DNA from: Aspidiotus rigidus
Lineage: Eukaryota > Arthropoda > Insecta > Hemiptera > Diaspididae
DNA: 64,000 bases
NCBI GenBank assembly: GCA_035079385.1
Contig: JAVHKY010000049.1
Location: forward strand, 620,001 to 684,000
Direction: 5' to 3'
Shown: piece by piece, positions 1-10,910 of the stretch
How the letters are laid out: each line of letters opens with the position of its first letter
Numbering within the stretch: the stretch's first letter is position 1
Notes under the pieces: model-generated
What the model was told of the DNA's origin: nothing
Databases searched by the model: none
Seen by the model: the letters and a program-made list of their open reading frames with translations, nothing else
Made by a program: the position numbers and the translations under genes

Positions 1-1330
1 AAATCCGATCTTTCGGACGAATAGGCTCCGATTTTACTGAGATTTTGAATGTTGTTCCTTATTAGTGCATAATCGTCGATCATCATCGGTCCTTGTGATT
101 CATGTCTGACGCCTCGGCGATCCATCTATACTAATTTCCTCCAACACTACTTCCCAGTCTGTCCGATCCTCCAGTCTGCGTGGAGCTCGTTCCAGGGGCT
201 GGTCCAAAATCTCTTTCACCTAATGTATCCATCGCTTTTGGGAGCGACCCTCGACTCTTCCCTGAACCACCAGTTTCTCTAGGTTACCCGAAGTTCTACG
301 GATGATGTGGCCAAAATATTTCAGAATTCGTTAATCGCAGTTAGTGGACATTCTGGTGCGTATATTCAGTTCGTTGATAATGGAGATATTTGTCCGTCTT
401 GTTGTCCACAGGATTCTCAAAAGACGGCGGTATGTCCACATCTAAAAGGCATCAATGCTTCGCCTGTCGAACATTTTTACTGTCCACGTCTCCACTTTTT
501 ATACCAACACCAGAGGGCGCGGCAGCCTCAACTCGCTTTGGCGGGTGATTGTGGCATCTTTCCAGACAACGGTGAGTTTGGAGACAGCAGCTCTCGCAAT
601 AATTATTCTTGTGCGTATTTATTTTGTTGAGCCTCCGTCCTTCTCTACAAGAGATCCGAAGTATACAGATGTGTCTACTCTCTCGTACTCTGGCAACAGG
701 GTGCTTTGAGGCAGCACACACGTTCTATCAACGATCATTAATTTTTCTTTTGCCTTTATTGATCGTTAGTCCAAATTTAGAGCTTTCGTCCTCCACATAT
801 TTTACCAGCTCCGCCACTTTTTCCATGGATTTCACACATATTGTTCCACCTATATTGACTCCGCCATTCCAGCCTTCGAGACATTCTTGATTCTGTAGAT
901 ATTGAACAGCGTCGGCGAGAGGATGCATCCTTGACGCACCCCTTTTGGTGGTTAAAACAGACCAGATTTATTGTCCTGGAGTCTTACTAGACGTAAACTA
1001 ACTTTGCACAGGTTCCTCATAATTGCTGTTAGGTGAGGGAGAACGCCCAGCGAGTCTAGGGCTATCCATAATTCTTCCCATTTAACGCAATTGAAAGCCT
1101 TGTTCTTGTCGACTTCGCGGTCTTCTCAGTCAGTTGGCGTGTGTTTAAAATCTGCTCCCTTGTGCCTTTGCCTCGCACCAAGCCGGCCTGCTGCTGTGGT
1201 GTTTGTCTGTGTATGTAGTAGCGCACAGATCGTGGCTTTTGCTTTTCCTCGGGCAAAACTGCTCTCTTCAACTTCCGAAAAAACCGCGGATCACAAATTC
1301 CTCACCATTCTCTACTCTTTCAATTCTCCA
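1..1330 (-). pseudogene. Non-LTR retrotransposon (LINE) reverse-transcriptase relic
   Basis: Read on the minus strand this is the second half of a LINE reverse transcriptase, broken by stops and frameshifts. From about 1270 down the pieces are a block like QAGLVRGKGTREQILNTRQL, then KAFNCVKWEELW, then the motif GVRQGCILSPTLFNIY near 940, then a palm and thumb stretch with VKYVEDESSKFGLTINKG (about 740-860). The tail has RILRIPWTTRRTN-like and RILKYFGHIIRRTSG-like blocks and runs to the left edge. These blocks are known from the widespread insect endonuclease-reverse transcriptase LINEs. The aspartate pair of the catalytic motif is not preserved. No promoter, 5' end or poly(A) tail is visible, and the element continues beyond the window. 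Clade assignment is uncertain. Confidence 0.75.
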
Positions 1331-3366
1331 CTCCTTTAAATTCTTGGACTCATTTTTGATCACAATCTTTTGTGGATCTCTCACATAGAATCGCTTAAGC
1401 CTAATTCTTGATTGCCATCAATATTCTTAAATATTTACACTCTTCTTCCCCCCTCGTTCAGGATGCAACCGAAAACTACTTCCCTAACTGTACAAAAATC
1501 TCTTCCGCTCCCAACTGCACTACCTTTTTTTCAACTGAACACCTTTGCTTAATAATTTGTTTAACCTCATGTTGACTAATGAGCATTAATTTATATAAAT
1601 ATTCTTTTTTTCTTTCTTTTTCATTTCTTTATTTAATGGCCGTTTGCTACACTAAATATGTATTGAAGAATATACCTAGCTAAGTTATTTTTCAGAAAGT
1701 GTTGTATAATTTAGCAAATCCATTTTGTTTCATAACAATCAGACGAAAATAACAATTTTTTCCATTTATTTGTATTAAAGCATGTATGATTATTGTAACT
1801 ATGCTTACATAAAATATGATTCTAATTCGCCTGCTGGATGCAAGGTACATCTATACAAAAATATTTCATGTCAATAAATTCACATACTCGTTTTCCTGGG
1901 ACAAATGATCCGCAAAACAAATACTGAATGCCGCTCTGTCAATCGAATTCCATAACTATACAGTCGGCGCCGCCAATATGCTTCTTTTTATTATTAGTTA
2001 TTTCCAGTTCGTTCTCTCCTCGCCTCGCCGAAACTTCGTTTATCGGTAATTACAACTCACGTACGTACGTTTGTACCGTAAATAGTATATTTTTGTGTAC
2101 GCAGAATGTAGACGACTGGCTGAGCAGCTGCCAGAAGTGTACAAAAAATATTCGCTACCTTTAAAGATTTCATCGCGACCGATTCGATGAACTTGAGTTA
2201 TTGTACGAGGAAAGTATAAGAAGGCTCAAAACTTTCAATTTTCCAAGGTAAATGGACTGTGATGTACAATGAATTCAGAAGTTATTTTTTTAACCGAATT
2301 TTCGTCTACCAGCTGATGATTTAAAACTAATTTTATATTCGACCAAAAAGTATGTATAGTTTCGCGACTGTTGAACTTTTGCAAAAGTTCAACGAATAAC
2401 TTCGCCTGTCCATTGATCGTCGACAACAACGAAAGTTTAAAAAGTTAACGAAGTAGTCAATGATCTCTACTGCGGTGAATGGTATTCTTCCACGTCTAAC
2501 TTTTATTTATGAAATTTCCTGCCGATGCTTGCGTAATACAGTGTGTAATAATGTCCAATTAGGTATCATTATGAGAGTTTAATGTATCCGTATATTATTA
2601 TGCTCGTGTTTATCAGCTTCTCTGCCATCACATGTTTATGTATATTACGAACTCGATAGTGGAGGCGATAAGCGACAGAACCCTGCACTTTTTGATAAAA
2701 GCATGAAATTTGGTATGCTTCTTTATCTCACTGTCAATAATAAAATTCGATCAGAGACACGCTCGCAAACCCCTAGGACCTCCTAAGGAGGGTACTTCCC
2801 CAATCAATTTTTTCGAAATATTGGAAAAAATAACACTGATAGGGTAAAAATACTTCAATTCAAAATTATTCTACGTGAAATTTCCCATAAAATTGAATAC
2901 CACATATTTCATGTTGACTGATAAAAAGCCCCCAGCAAGGGATTTCCAAATTCGACTTTTTTGATTTTCCTCACATTTCGTCGAAATTATCAGAATTTTG
3001 TGGCTTTTATTGAATTATTCCGCGACAAAATCCTCTCAAAACGGGTTGTCTGCAAAATATTGTCATTGAGGTGAAATTTCAGCATTACTGTCGCCGGACG
3101 GGGAGTGCTAAATTTGGTATGCCGCTTATTGTGCGTGTAATCGTAGGTTTCAACACAATTAAAAGAAATTTGATATAATTCTTCCTGAAACTCCTACTTC
3201 TATCGAGTTCGATCAGGAAACACGCTTGTGGACTCTCAGAACTCCCTCAGAAGGGCAATTTTCCCAAAATATTGGACAAAATAACATAGTTACGATAAAA
3301 ATACGTCAATTCATAGCTATTGTATTTACACATTTGATGAAAATAAAGCAACCACTATAAATAAAG
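1331..3366. other. Intergenic stretch with a diverged direct repeat
   Basis: No supported gene. Two diverged copies of a roughly 200-bp sequence lie in the same orientation at about 2690-2900 and 3105-3345. They share the order of AAATTTGGTATGC, a run like TTCGATCAG, CACGCT, a cluster of AG-rich words, and ATATTGGA followed by AAAATAACA. They could be copies of an old dispersed repeat. The rest is ordinary AT-rich DNA in which I see nothing. Confidence 0.45.
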
Positions 3367-3831
3367 TCAAGGGGGGTGCTTAAATATTAAACTTGGCAGT
3401 TTCTCTTGAACAGGCGTGACGTTTTTATGTTTATCATCATTGATTGGAGTGAACCACAAAATTACAATTGAATAGTTAGTCCCTCCGACGTTTTGAATTA
3501 CGGAATGTATTTGAAGTTCAAATGCAATGAAACGAACTTCTAATCTTCTTGGCCACATATCGTATCGCATCTCATCAACATAGTTGAGTACATGGCAATG
3601 TAAAGTGGAGAAATTCGACTTGCATCCACATTTGAACAATTCGGTGCTTTCCGATGCATCGGAATCGGTAGTCCTTGCTGGAACCAATTTTTTACCCGCC
3701 CCCTTCTCCCAATCCCACTCAGTAGGGTCAAAATGAAGAGAACTTGCACGTGTTGCATTTCCCCAAATCTGGGCTGTTAATTGAAGAATGGATAGAGTTA
3801 TAATAGCACAAATCAGAATTGAATTAATCAT
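3367..3831 (-). CDS. Putative small secreted glycoprotein, unknown family
   Basis: This is an uninterrupted 154-codon frame with a true ATG (minus strand, 3831-3829) and a stop just inside a gene-poor, AT-rich area. The first 20 or so residues are strongly hydrophobic (ILICAIITLSILQLTA) and read as a signal peptide. The mature part has three cysteines (68, 70, 79) in a KCGCKS...HCH arrangement and sequons at N25, N73, N119 and N137. It also has a tryptophan-rich acidic start (TEWDWEKG). There is no membrane segment after the leader. I do not recognise the family, and residue-level family matches cannot be claimed. The odd number of cysteines suggests either a free cysteine, a dimer or a missing exon. 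It could be a real single-exon gene or a long terminal exon. Its amino-acid composition is protein-like, unlike the low-complexity ORFs nearby. Confidence 0.5.
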   Translation of the reverse strand: MINSILICAIITLSILQLTAQIWGNATRASSLHFDPTEWDWEKGAGKKLVPARTTDSDASESTELFKCGCKSNFSTLHCHVLNYVDEMRYDMWPRRLEVRFIAFELQIHSVIQNVGGTNYSIVILWFTPINDDKHKNVTPVQEKLPSLIFKHPP

Positions 3832-4176
3832 TGAAATAAAGAAAAAAAAGTTCTATAAGAGTTTAAGCAAGTTGAATTTTTAAACCAATTAATTGAGAAT
3901 AAGACTGGCGGGACTGGCCGTAGGTTTGAAAAGAATGATGTTGATTCGCACAAACAAAACGAGTGTCATTTAGGAAGCTCTCGTTAAACAGAAGAAGCCG
4001 CAATGATTTCCACTTCCTCTAAATGATTTAAGAGGCGGCGTCTGGTAGCTTTATGGATTGATTTGAACTTGATGCAGCTGAAATTGTGACTACCTACCTT
4101 TGATACAATCGATAGATTTTTGCGGCAGTTATCGGTTAAAAGTATAATGATGGTCTTCTGACTGTTCTCTCAGGGG

Positions 4177-4359
4177 ATGACAATAGGATCAATAATAACT
4201 ATTAAATCAATTTTTATATTTTTTTATTCTATTATTGATTTAATTAATTCGAAACAAAAAATTATTTTTATTATTAAATCTAATAATAATGAATGTAAAA
4301 ATAATACACTAACCCTTAATCATGTGAATATTGAAAATAATTTCAATTGTAATAAAAAT
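4177..4359 (+). pseudogene. cox1: cox1 C-terminal fragment in NUMT
   Basis: The frame gives GSIITIKSIFIFF followed by an INSKQKIIF block and a polar tail. This is the layout of the last transmembrane helix and tail of cytochrome c oxidase subunit I (family pattern: GS-I--IS---F, then S-KK-IF). Only the last 60 or so residues remain. Upstream sequence drops abruptly to ordinary nuclear composition, so the NUMT junction is close to 4174. Confidence 0.65.
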
Positions 4360-4399
4360 TAATTCATTATAATTATCATGAATAAACTTAAATTTTCAA

Positions 4400-5055
4400 A
4401 ATCCTAATTCAATTATTATAATTAAAATTAATCTATTTCATAATTTTATAGTATTCATTATAATTGATACCTAATAATTATTTTTATTTTAATTTTAAAA
4501 ATCAAATTTATATTGAAAAATAAATTTGATAATAAACCAATTTTACAAAATCAAATATTAGAAATTATTTGAAGAATTATTCCAATTATTATCATTATTA
4601 TCATAAGAGCTATTTCTATTAATCTATTATCTACTAATAATAAAATAAAAAACAATATTAACTATTAAAACTTCAAGAAATCAATGATTTTGAAATTATG
4701 AATATCCAATTTTTAAGAAAAATTTCAATTCTTATTTATTAATGAACAATAATTTTAATTTTAATATATTAGAAACTGATAATAATATAATAATTCCATT
4801 TAGTTACCAAATAATATTACTTTTTCATTGTTAGATGTAATTCATTCATGAACATTACCATCAATAAATATTAAAATATATTGTATTCCTAATCAATTGA
4901 ATAGAATTACTATAATAATTATTAAACCCTCAATTATTTATGGACAATGTTCAGAAATTTGTGGAATTTATCATAGATTTACACCACTTAAAGTTGAATC
5001 AATTAAGTTAAGTAACTTTCTTAATGAATTTAAAAATTATTTACTATCCAAATAA
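4400..5055 (+). pseudogene. cox2: cox2 pseudogene in NUMT
   Basis: Fragments of cytochrome c oxidase subunit II appear in order across three frames. There is a hydrophobic helix ending in QNQILEIIWRIIPIIII (a TGA read as Trp). NQWFWNYEYP stands at the place of the family GHQWYWSYEY. Then come ETDN, VIHSWTLPS, PNQLNR and the copper-site region GQCSEICGIYHRF, ending with a TAA at 5053-5055. The cysteines and the neighbouring histidine of the CuA site are still readable, but several frameshifts separate the blocks, so no protein can be made. Confidence 0.85.
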
Positions 5056-5144
5056 TACCTAATAATTGATATTTTATTATTACCATTTTCATTAAAATTA
5101 ATAGAAAAAATTTTAATTAAAAATTTTGTTCAACTTATTTAATA

Positions 5145-5640
5145 TATTTGACCCTTTAAATAAAAATTTGGGAATTGAATATTTATCAATTTTAATAATC
5201 CTAATTATTAATTATAATTATTGATCAATAAAAAATTTATTATCAATTACAAAAATTATTAAATTTAATATTAATAATAATTTCAAATTTTATGTTTTAT
5301 AATTTGATTTTTTTTACAATTTTAATAATTAATTTAATGAATAATATTATACCTACCTATAATATGTTCAACTTCTCATAATATTTCATTCATTGAATTG
5401 AATTTCAAATTTAACCCAAGTATCATGAATAATAACTATATTTTTTGCCTATCCAAACAATTATAATATTATTTTTATAAATCTTTCACCTAATAAAACT
5501 TCACTATTATTAATTATAATTATTAATTTAATTGAATTTAATAGATTGTTATTTTCAATTTTATCAATTTCAATACAATTAATAATTAGTATAATAATAG
5601 AACATTTAATTTTTTATATAGGTATATTATTATCAGTAAA
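5145..5640 (+). pseudogene. atp6: atp6-like fragment in NUMT
   Basis: After cox2 a frame opens with FDPLNKNLGIEYLSILIIL, matching the start of ATP synthase subunit 6 (family pattern FDPS----L-LN). More hydrophobic stretches such as ILIINLMNNIIP follow in shifted frames. The segment is interrupted at 5651 by a MITE. No clear atp8 or tRNA-Lys/Asp is visible between cox2 and this fragment. The assignment rests on position and the N-terminal pattern, and the last 150 bases could belong to another subunit. Confidence 0.5.
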
Positions 5641-5650
5641 AATTTTAATT

Positions 5651-6182
5651 GAGCCCTTCTTTTCGAGAAGGGCGTAAGTCTTTTCGCATTTTGAGAAACA
5701 CTAATTTTAAAGCTTGGAACGCTGGTACAAAGAAAAGAGAAATCAGAATGTCACAAAGTGTGGTCAGTGCACAGGCGGCATCAATCATCTTCCAATCTCC
5801 ACCTATTACCGGTCCAAAGAGCGTAATTTAAAAACGAGACACTATTTCCCGCAAAACACCACTTACGCCCTTTTTGAAAAGACTCGCCCTTCTTAAGAAA
5901 CCTATAGCTAGACCATTCAAAACATCATTTACGCCCTTCTTGAAGAACCCATAGCTAGACCATTTGGGAAAAGTATAATACGCGAGAAAACGAGTCATAT
6001 TGTTCACGAGTCATATTGTTAGAACAAGTTATATTGTGCCGGTAACCGCAATTTTACACAACACACTTCTTTACACAACACACTTTGTGTTTAGATGAAG
6101 GGGAGGGTGAAGAACCCAATTCTGCAATCTAATCAAAACGGGCGGAAGTCCCGAGTTATGCCCTTCTTGAAAGGAAGGGCTC
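5651..6182. mobile_element. 532-bp MITE inside the NUMT
   Basis: The element starts GAGCCCTTCTTTTCGAGAAG and ends with the near reverse complement CTTGAAAGGAAGGGCTC, giving terminal inverted repeats of roughly 30 bp. AATT flanks both ends (5647-5650 and 6183-6186), which may be a 4-bp target duplication; because AATT is a palindrome it could also be part of the repeat. The interior has no coding capacity and holds degenerate copies of the terminal word CGCCCTTCTT. Its GC content contrasts sharply with the mitochondrial flanks, so the insertion is later than the NUMT. Confidence 0.8.
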
Positions 6183-6500
6183 AATTTATTTGTATATAAT
6201 AATTGAAATCCTCATTATTATAATTCTATCATATATTTATTAATTAAAATTTTTTTTGTAATAGACTTTAATCAGGATTTGATGACATAAATAATTTTAA
6301 AATTAATTTTTTCTATAAATTCTACTTATATTATAATTATTTTTTCATCTTATTTGGTATTGAATTAATAATTATTATTCCTTTAATAATTATATTTAAA
6401 ATGAGTAATTATAAAATATTTCTAATTGTTATATTTTTCATTTTTATGTTTATTACAACAATAATTGAAATAAAAAATAACAAAATTAATTGATTAATAT
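6183..6500 (+). pseudogene. nad3: nad3 pseudogene in NUMT
   Basis: One frame reads SGFDDINNFKINFFYKF and then FFGIELIIIIPL. These sit where NADH dehydrogenase subunit 3 has ECGFDP---------FS--FFL and FD-EIALL-P. A hydrophobic C-terminal helix follows. The upstream third is degenerate. Its place directly after atp6-like sequence implies loss of cox3, either in the NUMT or by joining of two fragments. Confidence 0.7.
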
Positions 6501-6670
6501 AAAGAAAATAAATTTATTTGCAATAAATTTTTTATTAATATCTTCAATTTATTTATTATTCAAGATTTAAAATAATAAATTTTCAACTTATTATAAAATG
6601 AAACTTTTAGTTTAAAAAAAAAAATATTATATTTTCAATATAAAATTTAAATAATAATTATATTTTGTTA
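6501..6670 (+). pseudogene. Mitochondrial tRNA remnants (Ala- and Glu-like)
   Basis: Two short AU-rich hairpins follow nad3. The first (about 6505-6555) has the loop ATTTGCAAT with anticodon TGC, as in mitochondrial tRNA-Ala. The second (about 6605-6660) has ATATTTTCAATAT with anticodon TTC, as in tRNA-Glu. Their order agrees with the nad3-A-...-E cluster of arthropod mitochondria. The acceptor stems are not convincing, so these are remnants. Confidence 0.4.
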
Positions 6671-7009
6671 ATTAAATTAAATACTAAATTTAAATATTCA
6701 AATCAAATTTGTATACTATAATATTAATTGAAAAATTTAAAAAATATATTTAATAATATTCAATAAAAATTTATTATTAATATTTCTAATTTTAATAATA
6801 AATAATAATTTTATTTAAATAAAATATTTAAATTATAAATTAATAAATTAATATATAAATTATCAAAAATTAATATAAACATTTTTATTAAATATAATTT
6901 AAAAAAAACAAAGTTATCAAGTTTAATTAAATAAAATTATATCGAAAAATGAATGTTTACAAATAAATATTCGAGCAACCAAGAGCCGTGCAGCTGGCGC
7001 AATAGATCC

Positions 7010-8230
7010 GTAACACTCTTCAGGAATGATCTTGTCCCTAATAGAGGATAAATGACCGAAAGAGAGGATCGAATAAGTCACACTTGTAGCCGTATGACTC
7101 AAGCGTTTACAGGATATCTGACCCAAGAAAGGAAACCGAATCCATCGCTTGGGACAAAGAGGATCAACCCGTAAAGAGGAAAAATTATAATGCTTAGCTA
7201 TAGATGAAGAATTTCAAGTGAAATGCTTTTACCGATATTGTGAGGAAGTTGTGTGATGTGGACTTTCTATACGCTGAAATCGCACGGAGAACGAGGAATA
7301 GTTAAGAGACGGTGAATGAAAGCTAGCGATGCAGAAGATTTGTGAGAATGATGATCAAGGGATGAGCCATGAATGAGGATGCCCGTGTAGGAAGCTATTT
7401 GATAGGTGGAGAAGTGAGGAAGAAGTTGGTTGACTTCCAGATAAAGAGAGATAGTGTGATCAAGCAGAACCCTCCTAATTCAAGAATGAAATTGATATTA
7501 AGATGAAGTGAATTGAGGTAGGTTAGAAGAGATTCAAGTTCAGACCCGGAGCCATTCCATACACAAAGAATGTCGCCCATCTATCTCAGTCAGGTAAGAT
7601 TGTGAGATTGAGGAAGAAAAGTGTTAATGAGTAGATTAGATTCGAGATTATCTATAAAGGCATAGGCGACAAGCGAGGATAAAAATGCCTGGAAATTCAT
7701 AGACAGAAACAGATAGTGTGGAACTAAGAAACAATATCAGGATGAATGTTACTGGAACTAATACTCAAGGCAACGGGAGTGTAAGTGTGCATGTTGGAAA
7801 CGTCGCTAAAAATCTGGGAAAAACCAGGCAAGATCTGAGGATTAACAGTTCATGTGTCGCGGAGTAAAATCGGAGCTAAGGCGAAATGATTGGCCGAAAA
7901 ACCGAGTCAATTTGTAAGAGGCGTTTGTATAATACGCGACAACAGGATGAGTGGGTAGATTAGGCCTGTGATATTCAAGCTGACCGCATAAGCGCAGAGG
8001 CGAAGAATTCATGACTCTTACGGCGTCATAGTCTTTCTTGCCTGGAAGGATAAATTGGGAAGAGTTGACGACAGTTACATCTTATTTTGCGATTATAGGA
8101 ATTATAGTTTAGAGTCGATGGGACTGCACCAGATGCTTGAAGAAAGACGGTAAGAGCAACTAAAGCTTCACCTACGAGGACATTGTTGGTTTCCTTTATC
8201 TTATGAGAGTTGGAAAGGAAGGAATTGAAT
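7010..8230 (-). pseudogene. Penelope-like retroelement RT relic
   Basis: The minus strand carries a heavily broken reverse transcriptase. From right to left there is a block like FRPIIS followed by SATHEL (about 7860-7930). Next is the catalytic region degraded to MGDILCVWNGSGSELESLL (7580 down), at the place of YVDDILCVW. Then comes HHSHKSSASLAFIHRLLTI (about 7290-7390), matching the HP--HK-A----RL---PL block of Penelope-like elements. The first Asp of the catalytic pair has become Gly and a stop stands in place of Tyr. The GIY-YIG domain is not next to it. The related fragment at 15870-16340 may be from the same family. Confidence 0.6.
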
Positions 8231-8280
8231 GGAGAAAAAGATCTGATGAAAATTGGATTTGCAGTGTTTTTTATTGTAGA

Positions 8281-9550
8281 CTTTATATCATAAAACTATC
8301 CAAAATAACGATTGCATTCGTATTTATTCGGACGACCATTCGAGTGTACTGTGTTACCATTTATTAGTATTCGTACAACCAAGTTAAATTTGACTTTTAG
8401 GCTTCCTATTCACTCATAATTTAATCCGAATGGTATCCTTAACTTTAACCCTGTAACAGAATTTTTGACTTCTTGTTTGCCGAATTACAAATTAATTTTT
8501 TTTTTGGAAGGTGATAATCTTCGCAGTATTCATACGATCAATAACATCCGGTCTCGATAGAAATTTAAGATATTCGACGTAACATTGGTTTGGCGGCCAG
8601 AATAGTCGTTATCCAAAACGGGCTGCTATTAAAATTTACAAAATAACTACCTGTATACGAAGTATGAGGCAAAACAGTCGAATTTAAATAATGCATTGTA
8701 CGCGGACTGTCGAAGGATAATTAATGGAACGACTTTATATCCACGTTCGTGATAAAAGGTCGGAAGCTCGATTGTATAATCTTTACCGCATATTTGGAAA
8801 ATACGAGTTCCTACATTGTATACAGTGAAAATAATGCAGTGAAGTTGACTTCATACTTGCATTAAAATTTCACGCAGAAGGCGTACGTTATGCCACGCTA
8901 CGCCGGGAGCACATGAGCACGTCTATCGCGTTGCGTTGTGCATTCGTATATCGTAAGTCACCGAAAAGTAGGTCAAGTTCAGTAGGGCTAATGTACTACT
9001 CAGGTTGGCGCGGTAGTGCGGTAGTGGCACATCGCTAGACGTCACAAATTCTTCGACAAACCGGATAATAAACGAACAATAACCAATCCGACGTTCATAA
9101 TTGGTGTAATATTTAGAAATTTCTAAGTAGGGTCTTGCGAGCTGAAACGTAGATTCTACTTGTGTTCGTTTCTGGTTGAGTGATGGGAAGGACAATGAGA
9201 GGAAGTGAACAGAATTAATGGAGTTTGGAAAAATGAGTCGGAAAATGTTGTCTAGCAGTTGAGTACGTACTCCTGAGTGAAGATTTCAGGGATGTCGATC
9301 TTTTTTGCGCATTCTGCTAGTTCAACCTCCCTCCTCTATTCTATCTTATTTCTTGACTCCCAGGGTCCAGTTCATTCTAAAACGATCAATCGGACGCAAA
9401 ACTCACTTTCTCTTGTATGATCTGATGGAAAAAATTTCCTTCGAGGAAAGATTAATGCTTCATAAAAAGGTGATAACTCAAAATATGAAATTAAAGACGT
9501 GCATGTATTCGTCTTCGTTTCCTTCTTCCTTTTTTTAGCCCAAAATATTT
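8281..9550. other. Intergenic, nothing recognised
   Basis: AT-rich unique-looking DNA. Short open frames here have no signal, domain or homologous pattern that I can identify. No RNA gene or inverted repeat stands out. Confidence 0.5.
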
Positions 9551-9589
9551 TATCTCTATTTCTCATACCAGACTTATACGACACCAAGA

Positions 9590-9800
9590 AAGAGCGAGTG
9601 AGCCCCACAAAAGTTGATAACTCAAAATATTTCTCATACCAGATTTGTACGACCCCAAGAAAGGGGGCGAACGTGGAATATCTCACGAGCACTTGACCTA
9701 ATAGTAGCCTAGACTAAAATATTTCAAAATGACTGATAAAATATATAAGAGACATGCAACATGATCTTTATATTTTTGGCTACGCCAGAAAATCATCACT
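9590..9800 (+). repeat. Dispersed repeat DR-1, copy 1
   Basis: This 200-bp sequence contains the ordered words ATATCTCACGAGCACTTGAC, CTAATAGTAGCCTA, ATATTTCAAAATGACTGAT, then TTTTTGGCTACGCCAGAAAA. The same words in the same order recur at 11040-11230 and 30515-30620. The three copies always sit directly upstream of the 45-bp satellite motif, so they are probably part of one composite mobile element. Confidence 0.7.
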
Positions 9801-10315
9801 TTTAGCTCGAATGTCGAAATTTTTCTATATTGAAATCCCCCCCCCCCTCTTATTATAATTATGGCTAATTTCCCCTCACGTCCCTTTTCTATCACAATTG
9901 TATGATGGCTCCAGAGTCGAAATTTTTTCAAGTCCTCCTGGTATAATATAATACTTATAGAGCTCAAAACTGGAAATTTTTCCAAGTTTTTTGTCAGACG
10001 GCGCGTGGCAAACTTCTCAAAAAAACCCCCATAAATCACGTTCCTCTTAAAATTTCGACTTTCGAGCCTTCGAGGTATATAATATGACAGATATAGAATT
10101 TTCCAAGTTACCCACCTATTATATAAAGCTTAGGAGCTGAAATTTCTCCAAGTCCCGCCCCCAATCAATCGTATATAGCTCAGAAGATGAAACTTTTCAA
10201 AGCTCCTATCATACATAGCTGGAGAGTCGATTTTTTGACATGTTCCATGTCTTTTCTCTCGCCGGACCCCGATTTTGAAACTCGCGAGTACACCCCCCTC
10301 CCTCCCCCCCGTCAA
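9800..10315 (-). repeat. 45-bp satellite family, degenerate patch
   Basis: Scattered copies of the motif whose plus-strand form runs TCGAAATTTTTCCAAGTC, then a C-run with CTCCTATCAT, then ATATAGCTCGAGAC. Here the copies are degraded and spaced irregularly. They are the same family as the dense array at 27195-28775. No coding sequence. Confidence 0.65.
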
Positions 10316-10910
10316 GAGAAATCTCTACCCCGTGGGTGATTCAGAAATTCGCGAGTACACCCCGCGTAATGATAATAAATAATTATATTAATTAATTAAT
10401 AAATAATGAAATAATGAAATAATGAAATAATTAAATAATTAAATAATTAAATAATTAAATAATTAAATAATTAAATAATTATATAATTAAATAATTAAAT
10501 AATTAAATAATTAAATAATTAAATAATTAAATAATTAAATAATTAAATAATTAAATAATTAAATAATTAAATAAATAAATAATTAAATAAATAAATAATT
10601 AAATAATTAATATAATTAATAATTAGAAAATCTCTACCCCGTGGGTGATTCAGAAATTCGCGAGTACACCCCGCGTAATAATAATGAATAATTAATTGAT
10701 TAATAATTAAATAATTAAATAAAGAATAATTAAATAATTAATATAATTAATATTTAGAAAATCTCTACCCCGTGGGTGATTCAGAAATTCGCGAGTACAC
10801 CCCGCGTAATAATAATAAATAATTAATTAATTAATAATTAAATAATTAAATAATTAAATAATTAAATAAATAAATAATTAAATAATTAATATAATTAATA
10901 ATTAGAAAAT
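10316..10910. repeat. Compound repeat: 58-bp GC module alternating with AT-rich tract
   Basis: A nearly identical module beginning AATCTCTACCCCGTGGGTGA and ending CGAGTACACCCCGCGTAAT starts near 10318, 10628 and 10760. After each module comes a long tract of ATTAAATA-type octamers (the first about 250 bp). Module plus tract therefore forms a tandem unit whose AT part varies in length. Confidence 0.85.

Larger units (their letters stand above)
4174..6900 (+). pseudogene. Nuclear mitochondrial insertion (NUMT): cox1 end to nad3-tRNA
   Basis: A block far more AT-rich than its surroundings carries the ordinary arthropod mitochondrial order on the plus strand: cox1 3' end, cox2, atp6, (cox3 absent), nad3, then tRNA remnants. 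Peptides only become recognisable when TGA is read as tryptophan, for example the cox2 stretch NQWFWNYEYP and VIHSWTLPS. That shows a mitochondrial origin. Frameshifts, a deleted cox3 and an inserted nuclear MITE at 5651-6182 show that it is a dead nuclear copy and not organellar contamination. The right edge (about 6900) is set only by the change in composition. Confidence 0.85.

Noticed and set aside
5651..6182. NUMT control region or a mitochondrial intron at the GC-richer island
   Set aside because: The inverted termini and AATT flanks identify it as a nuclear MITE.
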